The notes beneath the pieces are model-generated. The model was not told the DNA's origin and ran no database searches. It saw only the letters and a list, made by a program, of their open reading frames with translations. From NCBI RefSeq assembly GCF_013912375.1, contig NZ_JACETV010000002.1, forward strand, positions 248,001 to 312,000: 64,000 nucleotides of DNA. The letters are read 5' to 3'. This DNA is from Emticicia sp. BO119 (GTDB taxonomy: Bacteria; Bacteroidota; Bacteroidia; Cytophagales; Spirosomataceae). Every line of letters starts with the position of its first letter. Position 1 is the first letter of the stretch. The translations under genes and the position numbers were made by a program. Shown piece after piece: positions 1 to 8,300 of the stretch.

Positions 1-157
1 GGCGGGCCACAAAACCATCCAGAAAATCAAGGATACCAGCAATGAAAATGAGATAGGCGGCATAGGTAAGCTCGCCCTGAAAAACAAAGACAATTCCGAA
101 ACATCCGCACAACAGATTGCCGAGGGTCATGAGGTTAGGAACAGTAAACAATTTCAT
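1..157 (-). CDS. pssA: CDP-diacylglycerol-serine O-phosphatidyltransferase, N-terminal part (runs off the window)
   Basis: The reverse strand from an ATG at 157 reads 52 residues beginning MKLFTVPNLMTLGNLLCG, followed by hydrophobic segments and then DFLDGFVAR. The last block is the start of the CDP-alcohol phosphotransferase signature (D-x2-D-G-x2-A-R). The VPNLMTLGNLLCG opening is typical of phosphatidylserine synthases, which make phosphatidylserine from CDP-diacylglycerol and serine in the inner membrane. The rest lies outside the window, so a phosphatidylglycerophosphate synthase cannot be fully excluded, but the N-terminus fits PssA better. Confidence 0.8.
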   Translation of the reverse strand, partial: MKLFTVPNLMTLGNLLCGCFGIVFVFQGELTYAAYLIFIAGILDFLDGFVAR

Positions 158-264
158 ATGTTGGTGTTTGGGTAGTTAAGATTAAAGCGCTGAAAATTAC
201 GATATTCGCTTCTTTATTCCTTATATTTTGTAATTAATCTGAAAGAGTAGCACAAACTATGGTA

Positions 265-293
265 ACAAAAAACCTCGTTCATACAAAACGAGG
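265..293 (-). terminator. Rho-independent terminator of the GNAT gene
   Basis: On the minus strand, CCTCGTT and AACGAGG pair around a 7-nt loop and are followed directly by a run of six T. It lies 34 bases past the stop of the acetyltransferase gene and ahead of pssA, so the two genes are probably separate transcription units. Confidence 0.8.
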
Positions 294-326
294 CTCCGGT
301 TTATTCAATAATACCATTAATCGTAT

Positions 327-1055
327 CTATAATTCCACTAATTCCTTTGTGGCTGCCTGTTTTTTTTTTCTACGTTCTTCACGTCGTAACAGGATTCTTT
401 GTTTAAATCTCATCCAACGTTCATAGAGAGGTACTTCTTTCAGAAAATCCCAGTTATCATCTTCCTTGCCAGCTTCCTCTTTCTTCTTTGCTTCTACCGG
501 ATCAAAAAGCATACCTGTACACAAGCAATGCTTGCGGTTAGTACGGGTCAGGATATCGTAGTTTACACAACTCGAACAGCCTTTCCAGAATGAATCATCG
601 GCAGGTAACTCACTAAAAGTAGTTGGTTCATAACCTAAATCAGAGTTGATTTTCATAACTGCCAGACTTGTGGTCAAACCAATGATTTTGGCATCGGGAT
701 ATTTTTTACGCGAAAGCTCAAAGGCTTTTTGCTTGATACGGGTGGCAATCCCGCTTTTACGGAAGTCTGGACTTACAATCAGACCTGAGTTTGCTACAAA
801 TTTACCATGTTCCCAGGTTTCAATATAGCAAAATCCAACCCACTTCCCTGTTTTTGTCAGGGCAATGATAGCCTTACCTTCACGCATCTTCTCACGTAGA
901 TAATCAGGAGAACGTTTGGCAATCCCTGTACCACGGGCTTTAGCACTCTCGGCCATTTCATCACAAATCGTTTCGGCTAAGGCAAAGTGCTTTTCGTTAG
1001 CTATTTCTACAATATATTGGTCGTCGGAAATTATTTCTGTGTTATTCATCGTCAT
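327..1055 (-). CDS. GNAT-family N-acetyltransferase with a Cys-containing C-terminal extension
   Basis: The 242-residue protein carries a GNAT fold over roughly residues 12-150: an acceptor-site region followed by SGLIVSPDFRKSGIATRI, which holds the acetyl-CoA pyrophosphate loop. Residues ~155-185 add a Cys cluster (GCSSCVNYDIL ... CLCTGM) that could bind metal, and the tail is strongly basic. Similar GNAT proteins with this cluster are linked to arginine biosynthesis in Bacteroidota as candidate N-acetylglutamate synthases (family knowledge), but no arg gene lies next to this copy, so the substrate is open. ATG codons occur at 1055 and 1049; the first is used. The ~180 bases upstream hold the stable-RNA candidate, which could instead be this gene's leader. 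Confidence 0.8.
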   Translation of the reverse strand: MTMNNTEIISDDQYIVEIANEKHFALAETICDEMAESAKARGTGIAKRSPDYLREKMREGKAIIALTKTGKWVGFCYIETWEHGKFVANSGLIVSPDFRKSGIATRIKQKAFELSRKKYPDAKIIGLTTSLAVMKINSDLGYEPTTFSELPADDSFWKGCSSCVNYDILTRTNRKHCLCTGMLFDPVEAKKKEEAGKEDDNWDFLKEVPLYERWMRFKQRILLRREERRKKKQAATKELVEL

Positions 1056-1129
1056 TTATTGGGCTTTCCACAAACGGAGACGCTGTATCCTAAAATTGTT
1101 AAAAAATGAAATAAAGAGAAAATTGAATG

Positions 1130-1236
1130 AGAGGGTGTTTTACCACGCAGGCAAAACGGTTACAGTCGAGTCCTTTCGGACCTGACATATCGAACGGGCG
1201 TTATGGGAAGACGAATATTCATGTGTTCTTAGACAA
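1130..1236 (-). ncRNA. Stable structured RNA candidate resembling small bacterial SRP RNA (4.5S)
   Basis: The minus strand between about 1236 and 1130 contains GTCAGGTCCGAAAGGA, very close to the tip of bacterial SRP RNA (GTCAGGTCCGGAAGGA). GTAAC and a GTTTTGCCTGCGTGG tail follow, as in Bacteroidota 4.5S RNAs. The stem GTCC-GAAA-GGAC closes the tip, and ACGC (1197-1200 region) can pair with GCGT near 1145. The normally invariant AGCAGC strand of the Ffh-binding loop reads CTCGAC instead, with the length unchanged. A good promoter sits just upstream and no ORF fits. It could be a divergent ffs RNA or a structured leader of the acetyltransferase gene; ends are approximate. Confidence 0.45.
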
Positions 1237-1239
1237 CTG

Positions 1240-1270
1240 CAAAGATGTTAGGTTTAAAATTTATATCCAA
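1240..1270 (-). promoter_or_regulatory. Bacteroidota-type promoter for the SRP-like RNA
   Basis: On the minus strand TTG (1270-1268) is followed by exactly 20 bases and then CATCTTTG (1247-1240), matching 7 of 8 positions of TAnnTTTG. The downstream CAGTTG resembles the CAGTCCC that follows the -7 box of the tRNA-Phe promoter in this window. Transcription should begin near 1234. Confidence 0.6.
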
Positions 1271-1376
1271 GATATAAGCCTAATATTTTTACTTGCCAAT
1301 CAATAACGATACACTTCAGGTTTTAGTTCGTGCATTGAAAAAAATCTGATAACTTTGAAAAAAAAATGAATAAGCT

Positions 1377-2003
1377 TTGAATACGCGATTAGCCACCTTT
1401 TTGTCGGGTACATTACACCCACTATTAATGCCAACCCTTTTGTTTCTGATTCTGTTTTTCCTGGCTCCGGTTTCTTTAGGAGTTGAGGGGCTGGATATGA
1501 CTTTCAAATGGATAGTAATAGGATTTGTATTTATCTATACTTTTGCCATACCTGCTTATCTGGTATATCTGCTCAAACGCTGGGGTGTTATCAGCAGCCT
1601 TAAAATGGAGAGCTTACAAGAGCGTAGGATTCCTTACCTGATGACTGCTGTCATTTATGGTATTTTAGGGTATTTTTTATATACCAAAAACTCGAGCCTT
1701 TTTGCTTGCGCTTATATACTCTGGAGTATCACGCTTGTTATTCTTTGCGTAGCTATTATTAGTTTCTGGTGGCAGATTAGTGCCCACGCCGCGGGTATCG
1801 GGGGGGTAGTAGGGGCCTTGGCTGGTATTTTGGTGAAGTTTGGTGAAGGAAGCCTTTTTATACCGCTTTTATGTTCTATGATTATAGCCGGATACTTAAT
1901 CGGGGCTCGTTTACAACTCAATGCTCATACACCCCGGCAGGTTTGGGCGGGTCTTTCTTTAGGTATTATTTTAAGTTTGATGTCGGTCTCTTATTTTTTT
2001 TGA
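1377..2003 (+). CDS. PAP2-like membrane phosphatase-related protein
   Basis: A 208-residue integral membrane protein with about six hydrophobic segments. Three spaced blocks recall the PAP2/phosphatidic-acid phosphatase motifs: KMESLQERRIPYL (for K-x6-RP), SAHAAGIGG (for PSGH) and RLQLNAHTPRQVWAG (for SR-x5-H-x3-D). The last acidic residue is replaced by Gln and the Ser-Gly-His by Ser-Ala-His, so it may have altered activity or none. Likely substrates in the family are lipid phosphates or undecaprenyl pyrophosphate. The frame opens with TTG at 1377; the upstream ATG at 1366 is out of frame and hits a stop, and an in-frame ATG at 1428 would cut the first segment. Confidence 0.65.
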   Translation: MNTRLATFLSGTLHPLLMPTLLFLILFFLAPVSLGVEGLDMTFKWIVIGFVFIYTFAIPAYLVYLLKRWGVISSLKMESLQERRIPYLMTAVIYGILGYFLYTKNSSLFACAYILWSITLVILCVAIISFWWQISAHAAGIGGVVGALAGILVKFGEGSLFIPLLCSMIIAGYLIGARLQLNAHTPRQVWAGLSLGIILSLMSVSYFF

Positions 2004-2092
2004 CATTTTATTCTTCTCATTATCAGTGGTTTAAGCTGAATTTTTAAAAATCTTGCTGCAATCATGCAACGTTCTGTTTTTTTAAGCATCTT

Positions 2093-2692
2093 TTGTTTGA
2101 AACCATAAAACAGCATAACCCTCTGACAAATACAGTATTCATTAACAAGCACGCTGACCTGGTCGAGCAATGTAAACGTGGCGAAAGTAAAGCGCAGTAC
2201 GAGTTGTACAAGCATTACTCAAAGGCTATGTTCAACGTCTGTATGCGGATACTTAATCATGTAGGAGAAGCTGAAGATGTTTTGCAGGATTCGTTTATTG
2301 ATGCTTTTGCAAAAATCGGAGATTTTCGTCAGCAAGCTACTTTTGGTGTTTGGCTCAAGCAGATTGTGGTCAATAAAGCCATCAACCATCTGAGGTCAAG
2401 AAAAGTAGAATTAGTCAATATTGATAGCTTTGGCGGAGAAGAATACGATATTGCTGACTATGCAGAGGATTCTTATAGCGAAGAGAATACAAAACTGGAA
2501 GTAGAGCGTTTACGTAGAGCAATGGAACAATTGCCAGAAGGTTTCAGGGTGGTGCTTTCCTTGTATTTGTTTGAAGGATATGACCACGAAGAGATTGGGA
2601 ATATATTGGGTATAAGCGAGACAACCTCCCGGACACAATATATGCGGGCCAAAAAAAGGCTATTGGAAATTGTAAACAGGCAAATGTTTTGA
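2093..2692 (+). CDS. ECF-type RNA polymerase sigma factor
   Basis: The 199-residue protein has sigma region 2 at ~residues 25-95 (EAEDVLQDSFIDAFAKI, then FGVWLKQIVVNKAINHLR) and region 4 at ~130-190 (LPEGFRVVLSLYLFEGYDHEEIG as two short blocks, ending SRTQYMRAKKRL), the usual ECF layout. It would redirect RNA polymerase to a small regulon. The next two genes, an anti-sigma-like membrane protein and a secreted adhesin-like protein, run in the same direction and probably form one operon. No ATG is available near the N-terminus; the frame opens with TTG inside a TTTTGTTTG stretch that itself resembles a -7 box, so the true start is uncertain. Confidence 0.9.
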   Translation: MFETIKQHNPLTNTVFINKHADLVEQCKRGESKAQYELYKHYSKAMFNVCMRILNHVGEAEDVLQDSFIDAFAKIGDFRQQATFGVWLKQIVVNKAINHLRSRKVELVNIDSFGGEEYDIADYAEDSYSEENTKLEVERLRRAMEQLPEGFRVVLSLYLFEGYDHEEIGNILGISETTSRTQYMRAKKRLLEIVNRQMF

Positions 2693-2744
2693 CTAAACTA
2701 AAAATTCAACTTAATTAAAAAAATCCCTGCAAAGGGTGAGTGAT

Positions 2745-3323
2745 ATGAAAGACCGTTTAGAAAGATTCGTGAGAGATAACCGTGAAGACTTTGATAGCTT
2801 TGAGCCATCAAAAGCCTTGTGGAAGAAAATTGAGGTGGAGGTTGCTAAACAACAACCTGCAGGCAAACGCCTGAACGGAAAGACAGTAAGATTTGGAGGT
2901 ATGAGATGGGGGATAGCTATTGCTGCCAGTATTGGTATATTGTTGACAGTAGGGTATGGAATTGTGATGTATTCACAAATTCCTGATGATTTTGCCAGTT
3001 TGAATTTGCCACGTGCTTATGAAAAAACTTATGGCAAAGAATTAGTACAGTTTACTTCTTTGGTAGAGCAAAAAAGAGAGGAGTTAAAGGCATTGGAAAG
3101 TGCTGACCCTCAACTCTACCACCAGTTTGATGCCGAAATACAGGCATTAGAAAAGAACTATCAGAGCCTTAAAAATGATTTACCGCAAAATCCGAATCCG
3201 GAAGATTTGCTCAAGGCTATGGTTCAAAACTTAACTATGCAGATCGATCTGTTAAACCAACAGTTACAAATAATTCAAAAAATTAAAGAAGTTAAAAATG
3301 GAAAAATTAAAACGATGGTGTAG
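2745..3323 (+). CDS. Single-pass membrane protein, probable anti-sigma partner
   Basis: 192 residues from the ATG at 2745, which has an AAAGG element 8 bases upstream; a GTG at 2736 would add three residues. Residues 1-45 are charged and cytoplasmic (LERFVRDNREDFDSFEP ... LWKKIE), a single membrane helix follows (WGIAIAASIGILLTVGYGI), and the rest is helical and coiled-coil-rich. This layout, directly after an ECF sigma gene, fits a sigma-sequestering membrane protein, but no zinc-binding anti-sigma motif is present. Its 3' end overlaps the next gene by 26 bases, suggesting translational coupling. Confidence 0.7.
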   Translation: MKDRLERFVRDNREDFDSFEPSKALWKKIEVEVAKQQPAGKRLNGKTVRFGGMRWGIAIAASIGILLTVGYGIVMYSQIPDDFASLNLPRAYEKTYGKELVQFTSLVEQKREELKALESADPQLYHQFDAEIQALEKNYQSLKNDLPQNPNPEDLLKAMVQNLTMQIDLLNQQLQIIQKIKEVKNGKIKTMV

Positions 3324-4383
3324 CCTTTCCACCAAAAAAAGAGGGGTATTCTGGGCATTATTCCTTTTGACTGCTGTACAAACTTTTGCCAACCACGATG
3401 ATAAAGAATGGATTGAGAAAAAGAAAACCGTAAACTTGTCTTATCCGGTTTCATCGTCAGATAAAGTATCTTTACATAATCAGTTTGGGGATATTAAAGT
3501 CAATTTCTGGGATAAAAAAGAGGTAAAAGTAGAGGTACTTATTGTAGCAAATGCCTCTTCTGATGACAGAGCAGCAGATTTTATCAATTCGGTTGATGTA
3601 ACAGGCAAAAAAGAAGACGGACAGGTAAGTATTAAAACGCATATCGAACGCTCAGATAACAGAAACTGGAGTAATAAAGGCGAGAAGCACTCATTGAAGA
3701 TTGATTACATGGTATATATGCCTAAATCAAACCCGCTTCAGGTAAAAAACTCGTTCGGTAATACCTATCTACCAAGTTTTAATACCCCTTTAAAAGTTGA
3801 CCAAAGCTACGGAAAATTAGTTGCTGAGGATATTCTGAATCCTGAATCTGATATTAAGATAGCGTTTTGTCAGAACTCTTATATTAAATCCATGAATGGA
3901 GGTACTTTAAAGGCGTCTTATTCAGGAATTAAGATGGAAAGGGCAGATAATTTTGATTTCAATAATAGCTTTGGTGATATTGACATTAAAGAGGTAGGAA
4001 AAATTGATGCGAAAATCAGTTATTCCAGTGGTTCAATCGGACTATTGAAAGAGTCGAGCAATTGGAAACTGGAGTTCTCTGGTGATTTTAAATTAGGAAG
4101 TGTTGGTAGAAATGTAAAAGATCTGGATATCAGAGCCAGTTATTCACCTGTGTCATTGACATTGGATGATAATGTGACGTATGATTTTGATATAAAAGCG
4201 CACTACGGCGACTTTGATTATCCAAAAGATAAAGGTATCTCATTTACGAGAAATACCGAAACCGAAAAGAAAGAAAGCTATGGCTTTAATCCGACCAAAT
4301 ATTACGAAGGTAAGGTCGGCAAAGGTTCACCTACTTGCAGAATTACAGTAAACGGTAATTTTAGTAGTGTTAAATTGAAATAA
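3298..4383 (+). CDS. Secreted DUF4097/adhesin-like beta-repeat protein
   Basis: 361 residues with a signal peptide (RGVFWALFLLTAVQTFANH), then a long beta-rich domain with recurring short strands such as LHNQFGDIKVNFWDKKEVKV, VKNSFGNTYLP, FNNSFGDIDIKEVGK and ISYSSGSIGLL. The xxFGxI/ySG pattern suggests a beta-helix of the DUF4097 'putative auto-transporter adhesin' kind. Last gene of the sigma/anti-sigma operon, so it is either a target of the system or an envelope sensor. The precise role is not known. Confidence 0.65.
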   Translation: MEKLKRWCSLSTKKRGVFWALFLLTAVQTFANHDDKEWIEKKKTVNLSYPVSSSDKVSLHNQFGDIKVNFWDKKEVKVEVLIVANASSDDRAADFINSVDVTGKKEDGQVSIKTHIERSDNRNWSNKGEKHSLKIDYMVYMPKSNPLQVKNSFGNTYLPSFNTPLKVDQSYGKLVAEDILNPESDIKIAFCQNSYIKSMNGGTLKASYSGIKMERADNFDFNNSFGDIDIKEVGKIDAKISYSSGSIGLLKESSNWKLEFSGDFKLGSVGRNVKDLDIRASYSPVSLTLDDNVTYDFDIKAHYGDFDYPKDKGISFTRNTETEKKESYGFNPTKYYEGKVGKGSPTCRITVNGNFSSVKLK

Positions 4384-4403
4384 ATTAAGTGTTTTGAATG
4401 CAG

Positions 4404-4438
4404 ACAGGATAGGCTCTCAGGGCTTATCCTGTTTTTTG
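4404..4438 (+). terminator. Rho-independent terminator after the sigma operon
   Basis: ACAGGATA (4404-4411) pairs with TATCCTGT (4425-4432) and is followed by a T-run. The same eight-base stem is reused in the next terminator at 5169. Confidence 0.85.
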
Positions 4439-4625
4439 TTAGAGCGATTTAACTGCCGCAGGCTGACAATCGGGTAAAATAATGTTGCCGGAAAATTCTG
4501 ATAAGCCCTGCTAACATTTAGGATAGCTTTAATGTTATATACTTGCCTAAGATAATAGCTACCCATTAATATCTAAGAATTACAGATTCAGAAGAATCTG
4601 TAAATACTGTACAACAATTACTACA

Positions 4626-5144
4626 ATGGAAAAAGTAGCATCAATCAGAGAGTCTGTAAAGACCAATAAAGGTAAACGTACTGTAATAGAGTCAGAATTT
4701 GCTCCGGGCGCAAGTATTCCGCCACATTATCACCGGAAATTTGATAAGACCTTTGAAGTATTGGAGGGAGAAATCAGGTTATGGAATGGAAGCCAAGAGC
4801 TTGTGCTGAAAGCAGGAGAGTCGGCTACGGTAAAGAAAGACATTGTGCATAACTATGAGATTGGTAACTCAAAAGCGGTATTAAAGACAACCTTAGTACC
4901 GGGCAGTCTTTGTTTTGAAAATGCGATAAAAGTGATGCAGGGTATTCATAAAGATGGAGAAGATGGAGAATTGAATACGATTGAAAACAACACTATGGTT
5001 TATATGGCGATTATTTCAAGGCTTACAGATGCTAACTTTATGGGTGAGGCAGGTGCCACACTTGAAACCTTTCTGCTAAGTGAAGAGGGTAAACAGGTGA
5101 TGTATATCCAGAATGAACTGGTGGAGAAGTATGGTGAATTATAA
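4626..5144 (+). CDS. Cupin-domain protein
   Basis: A 172-residue single-domain cupin. Motif 1 is PPHYHRKFDKTFEVLEGE (~residues 32-50) with two His and a Glu for metal binding; motif 2 is AGESATVKKDIVHNY (~64-78) with the fourth His. The C-terminal ~80 residues form a helical extension (ENAIKVMQGIHKDGE ... FMGEAGATLETFLLSE). Metal binding is likely; the substrate is unknown. It is monocistronic, with terminators on both sides, and resembles the two tandem cupins near 30-31 kb in layout and length. Confidence 0.8.
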   Translation: MEKVASIRESVKTNKGKRTVIESEFAPGASIPPHYHRKFDKTFEVLEGEIRLWNGSQELVLKAGESATVKKDIVHNYEIGNSKAVLKTTLVPGSLCFENAIKVMQGIHKDGEDGELNTIENNTMVYMAIISRLTDANFMGEAGATLETFLLSEEGKQVMYIQNELVEKYGEL

Positions 5145-5168
5145 TACGAATAATAAAACTATAAGAAA

Positions 5169-5197
5169 ACAGGATAGAATGTTATCCTGTTTTTTTA
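5169..5197 (+). terminator. Rho-independent terminator after the cupin gene
   Basis: ACAGGATA (5169-5176) and TATCCTGT (5183-5190) form a hairpin followed by seven T. Stem identical to the terminator at 4404. Confidence 0.85.
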
Positions 5198-5221
5198 TTT
5201 TTGTATAAACCACGACAGGAT

Positions 5222-6034
5222 ATGAGCCAGATAAAAGACAGTGTTTTTATTGTAACAGGCGCGGCCTCGGGTATTGGCAGGGCACTGGCTATGCAGGCAG
5301 CCGATGCCGGAGCAAGGGTAATTGCTACTGACATAAACGAGGCCGGATTAAACGAGACTATTAATCTTGCCACAGGGATTATTGAAGGCTATATTTTAGA
5401 TGTTTCTGATGCTGAACAAATTAAAACCTTTGCTACTGAAACCATTAAAAAGCATTTTCATGAACGTTTTATATTGGTGAATAATGCGGGCGTAGCCTTG
5501 TTTTCAGGAGGTTTTTTAGAAACCTCGCTGGCAGATTTTGAATGGCTGTTGAATATCAATCTATGGGGAGTTGTGCGAATGACAAAGGCTTTTTTAAGGC
5601 ATTTTGTGAAGCAGAACCAAGGGCATATTGTAAATGTATCAAGTATTTTCGGGATTACGGGTATGCCCGAAAATTCGGCGTATTCTACGGCTAAATTTGC
5701 TGTAAAGGGCTTTTCTGATGTGTTGAAATTTGAATTGTTGCGTACAAATGTAAAAATATCAACAGTGCACCCAGGCGGTATTAAAACCAATATTGCCCGA
5801 AATTCCCGTGTGGGACAAACCAAAAATAATGAAGAAGGGAAAAAGGCTATATCAAAGTTTGAGAGAGTTGCCTTAAAAACATCTTCTGAAAAAGCGGCGG
5901 CTATTATCCTGGCAGGCATTGAGAAAGATAAACCACGAATCCTTGTAGGAAATGATGCCAGAACCATGGATTTGATTGCCCGGGTTTTTCCGAACACCTA
6001 CCACAAGGTTCTGGCAAAGATGCTTAAATTGTGA
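5222..6034 (+). CDS. Short-chain dehydrogenase/reductase
   Basis: 270 residues from the ATG at 5222, which is preceded by an AGGA element; an in-frame TTG at 5201 lies in the upstream terminator tail and is rejected. The Rossmann signature TGAASGIG is at ~12-19, NNAG at ~90, and the catalytic Ser and Tyr-x3-Lys are in NVSSIFG and AYSTAKFAVKGF. It would be an NAD(P)-dependent oxidoreductase of the classical SDR family (~250-280 residues); substrate unknown. It converges on the next gene with the two stop codons directly abutting at 6034/6035 and no room for a terminator. Confidence 0.9.
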   Translation: MSQIKDSVFIVTGAASGIGRALAMQAADAGARVIATDINEAGLNETINLATGIIEGYILDVSDAEQIKTFATETIKKHFHERFILVNNAGVALFSGGFLETSLADFEWLLNINLWGVVRMTKAFLRHFVKQNQGHIVNVSSIFGITGMPENSAYSTAKFAVKGFSDVLKFELLRTNVKISTVHPGGIKTNIARNSRVGQTKNNEEGKKAISKFERVALKTSSEKAAAIILAGIEKDKPRILVGNDARTMDLIARVFPNTYHKVLAKMLKL

Positions 6035-7192
6035 TTAACGATTTGCCACCAGATTAGTTGGTTTATCCAGCGATTTTTTGAGTACATATTGGGCTACGAC
6101 CGGAAAGTGGTCTGAAACTGTGATGCCTTTTATGGTCTGGCACGATTGCACTTTCCAGTCTGAGCTAAAAAACTGTTGATCAATCCGAACCCAGTAAGGG
6201 CGGCGGTTTAATGTAAAGCCTAAACCCTGACCAGCCTCTTCAAAGGCATTATTAAAGCTTAAACTTAATTTTCCGTAAACATATCCAAAGGGAATTTCGT
6301 TGAAATCTCCACAAATAATGACAGGATATTTACTGCCGGACACATATGATTCGACTTCTTTAATCTGTTCATCCCGTGCCTCAAAGCCCTGTTTCAATCG
6401 GCGGAAAGTGTCGAAAATTTCAAAAGCAAATTCTTTAACATTCCCTCTTTTAAGTGCATCGGTAGCCTGATTGATACGTACACCCATCGACCACAAATGG
6501 ACATTTACTACCCGTACGGTATCTTGCTGATAGGCAATATCGGCACAAATGAAACCATTAATATTTGGCTGACCCTTCCTGTCCCAGATTTTGCTGTATT
6601 CTTTTACCACAGGGTATTGAGAAAACAAAGCTAAACCGATATGCCTGCCTTTATCAAAGGGAGTCAGTTTAACTAACTTGTTGCTATATTGAGATTCAAT
6701 GTTTTCATTATAAGAATATTCCTGAAAGCAGGCTATATCTGATTTAAGCGAAGACCAATTAACGCCTTTACCATTGTGTTCTCCAAAGCTTTCGCTATTA
6801 TAACTTAGTACTTTGAGCGATTGTGCCTGACTGATTTCAGGTTTGCTCTTGCCTACCCCTACAAACCTTTTTATGATCGGGAATGTCATTAAGAACCAGA
6901 TAAAACCTGCTGAAGCGACTAATTTTTGTTTTTTATAGAGTAAATAACAACTGGCTGTTAGACCAGCCAAGATGGCCAAGGGTAGGCTCATCATAATAAA
7001 TCCGGTCAACCAGTGGTCAAAAATAGGATAGTAACAGAAAGCCATTGTAATAAACATATAGCACACTGCTATATAAGAGCGAGGAAATTTTTTAAAAGCT
7101 CTGATGGCCATTCTCATCCCTTCCATTGCTATTTCTCCGAAAATCTGAATAATAGCTAATACGAATATTTTAAAGCCATTTAATAAAACCAT
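6035..7192 (-). CDS. Membrane-anchored endonuclease/exonuclease/phosphatase (EEP) family protein
   Basis: 385 residues: several hydrophobic segments in the first ~110 residues, then an EEP domain (residues ~125-370). Recognisable blocks are LKVLSYNSESFG (for the N of the first motif), IACFQEY (catalytic Glu), VVNVHLWSMG, VIICGDFNEIP (Asp-Asn metal site) and VSDHFPVVAQY (terminal Asp-His pair). All key acidic and His residues look intact, so a metal-dependent phosphodiesterase or phosphatase activity outside the membrane is likely; such Bacteroidota proteins are usually uncharacterised. It is followed upstream by a membrane coiled-coil gene in the same direction. Confidence 0.85.
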   Translation of the reverse strand: MVLLNGFKIFVLAIIQIFGEIAMEGMRMAIRAFKKFPRSYIAVCYMFITMAFCYYPIFDHWLTGFIMMSLPLAILAGLTASCYLLYKKQKLVASAGFIWFLMTFPIIKRFVGVGKSKPEISQAQSLKVLSYNSESFGEHNGKGVNWSSLKSDIACFQEYSYNENIESQYSNKLVKLTPFDKGRHIGLALFSQYPVVKEYSKIWDRKGQPNINGFICADIAYQQDTVRVVNVHLWSMGVRINQATDALKRGNVKEFAFEIFDTFRRLKQGFEARDEQIKEVESYVSGSKYPVIICGDFNEIPFGYVYGKLSLSFNNAFEEAGQGLGFTLNRRPYWVRIDQQFFSSDWKVQSCQTIKGITVSDHFPVVAQYVLKKSLDKPTNLVANR

Positions 7193-7246
7193 ATATTGAG
7201 ATAATTATGGGTCGACAATAGTTTGTGAGATGGTAAGGTTGTCTGC

Positions 7247-8209
7247 TTACTTTACTTCAAATCTACCTTTACCAATTTTAAATCCTTCACAGTAAATTTC
7301 AATTTCATATTTTCCAGGGGTATAGGGCGCATCCTGTACATAAATAATGTCTACTTTCTGGTCATTGTTTTCAAATAAAACACCTTGTCGGGTACTGAAA
7401 CCTATTTCGTTACCTTCATATTCTAACACACCACTATTTACATTATCAGTTATTATACCACCATTGGCGTCAAGAATCCTTAGATAAATGTCTTTTTTGT
7501 TCTTAACCGCAATCGGATTTGAGGGCATAATAAATGAGATTTTCAGGCGATTAATACGTGATGCTTTAAAAGTATTACCTTCCCGTGCCTTGCCATTAGC
7601 CGACAAAGCAGCTACCTGTACATTAATGGCCTTCATTGAAGAAGCCATTGTTACCTGACGTTGCAGGTTGTAATTTTCGGCCGAATATTCTGCCACTGTC
7701 TGCGATAAGGTTTCTTTATCTGTTTTAAGGGAAGTATTTTCGTTCAATACTTCTTGTTTTTCTTGCTCTAAAAGTTCAGTGCGAGCTTTTAGTTCAGTGT
7801 TTTCTTCTTTCAGAAGATTAAATTCTTTGTCTTTTACTGTTAAAAAATTCTCGTAATCTCTTATTTTGGTATTGTACTTTTGTAATGAAAAATTCAGATC
7901 TGATTTCAATAATTTCTTGTCGTTTTCTAATTGCGCTTTAATGCGCTTCAATTCGACAATGTTGCCTCCTAATCTATTGATTTTTGCAATTTTTTCGTCT
8001 AAAACCTTTGAAATTGAATCTAATTTTATTTGTGTAGAAGACAGTTGCTCAACTTTTTCCGTCAATGATTTTTGAAGTTCAAAAGTGTCATTTCGTGCAC
8101 CCATAAATAAATACCCAAGCAAGGCTAAGATTCCTATCAAAACACCAAAGGAGACCTTGAATATACCTTGATTACTATTAGATGCCATTTTTTCTTCAGT
8201 TATTTCCAT
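7247..8209 (-). CDS. Membrane-anchored coiled-coil protein with C-terminal beta domain
   Basis: 320 residues. A single membrane helix (FKVSFGVLIGILALLGYLFM, ~18-37) is followed by a long coiled coil (~45-195, with heptads in LQKSLTEKVEQLSSTQIKLD, LKARTELLEQEKQEVLNEN and LKTDKETLSQTVAEY) and a C-terminal domain of ~125 residues with beta-strands (KISFIMPSNPIAVKNKKDIY, FEVK). No known family was recognised. The architecture suggests a periplasmic spacer or scaffold protein. ATG codons occur at 8209 and 8188; the first is used. Confidence 0.7.
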   Translation of the reverse strand: MEITEEKMASNSNQGIFKVSFGVLIGILALLGYLFMGARNDTFELQKSLTEKVEQLSSTQIKLDSISKVLDEKIAKINRLGGNIVELKRIKAQLENDKKLLKSDLNFSLQKYNTKIRDYENFLTVKDKEFNLLKEENTELKARTELLEQEKQEVLNENTSLKTDKETLSQTVAEYSAENYNLQRQVTMASSMKAINVQVAALSANGKAREGNTFKASRINRLKISFIMPSNPIAVKNKKDIYLRILDANGGIITDNVNSGVLEYEGNEIGFSTRQGVLFENNDQKVDIIYVQDAPYTPGKYEIEIYCEGFKIGKGRFEVK

Positions 8210-8300
8210 AATGGCAAATTAACGAACCTCAACTTAAGCAGGCGTTAAATTGACTTTAAATTTGCCTTAAAATTGGATTATGACAATAGTTAAAGGGGAG

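Noticed and set aside
5458-5997. 179-codon minus-strand frame opposite the SDR gene
   Set aside because: It is the reverse-strand shadow of a clear SDR with all catalytic motifs.
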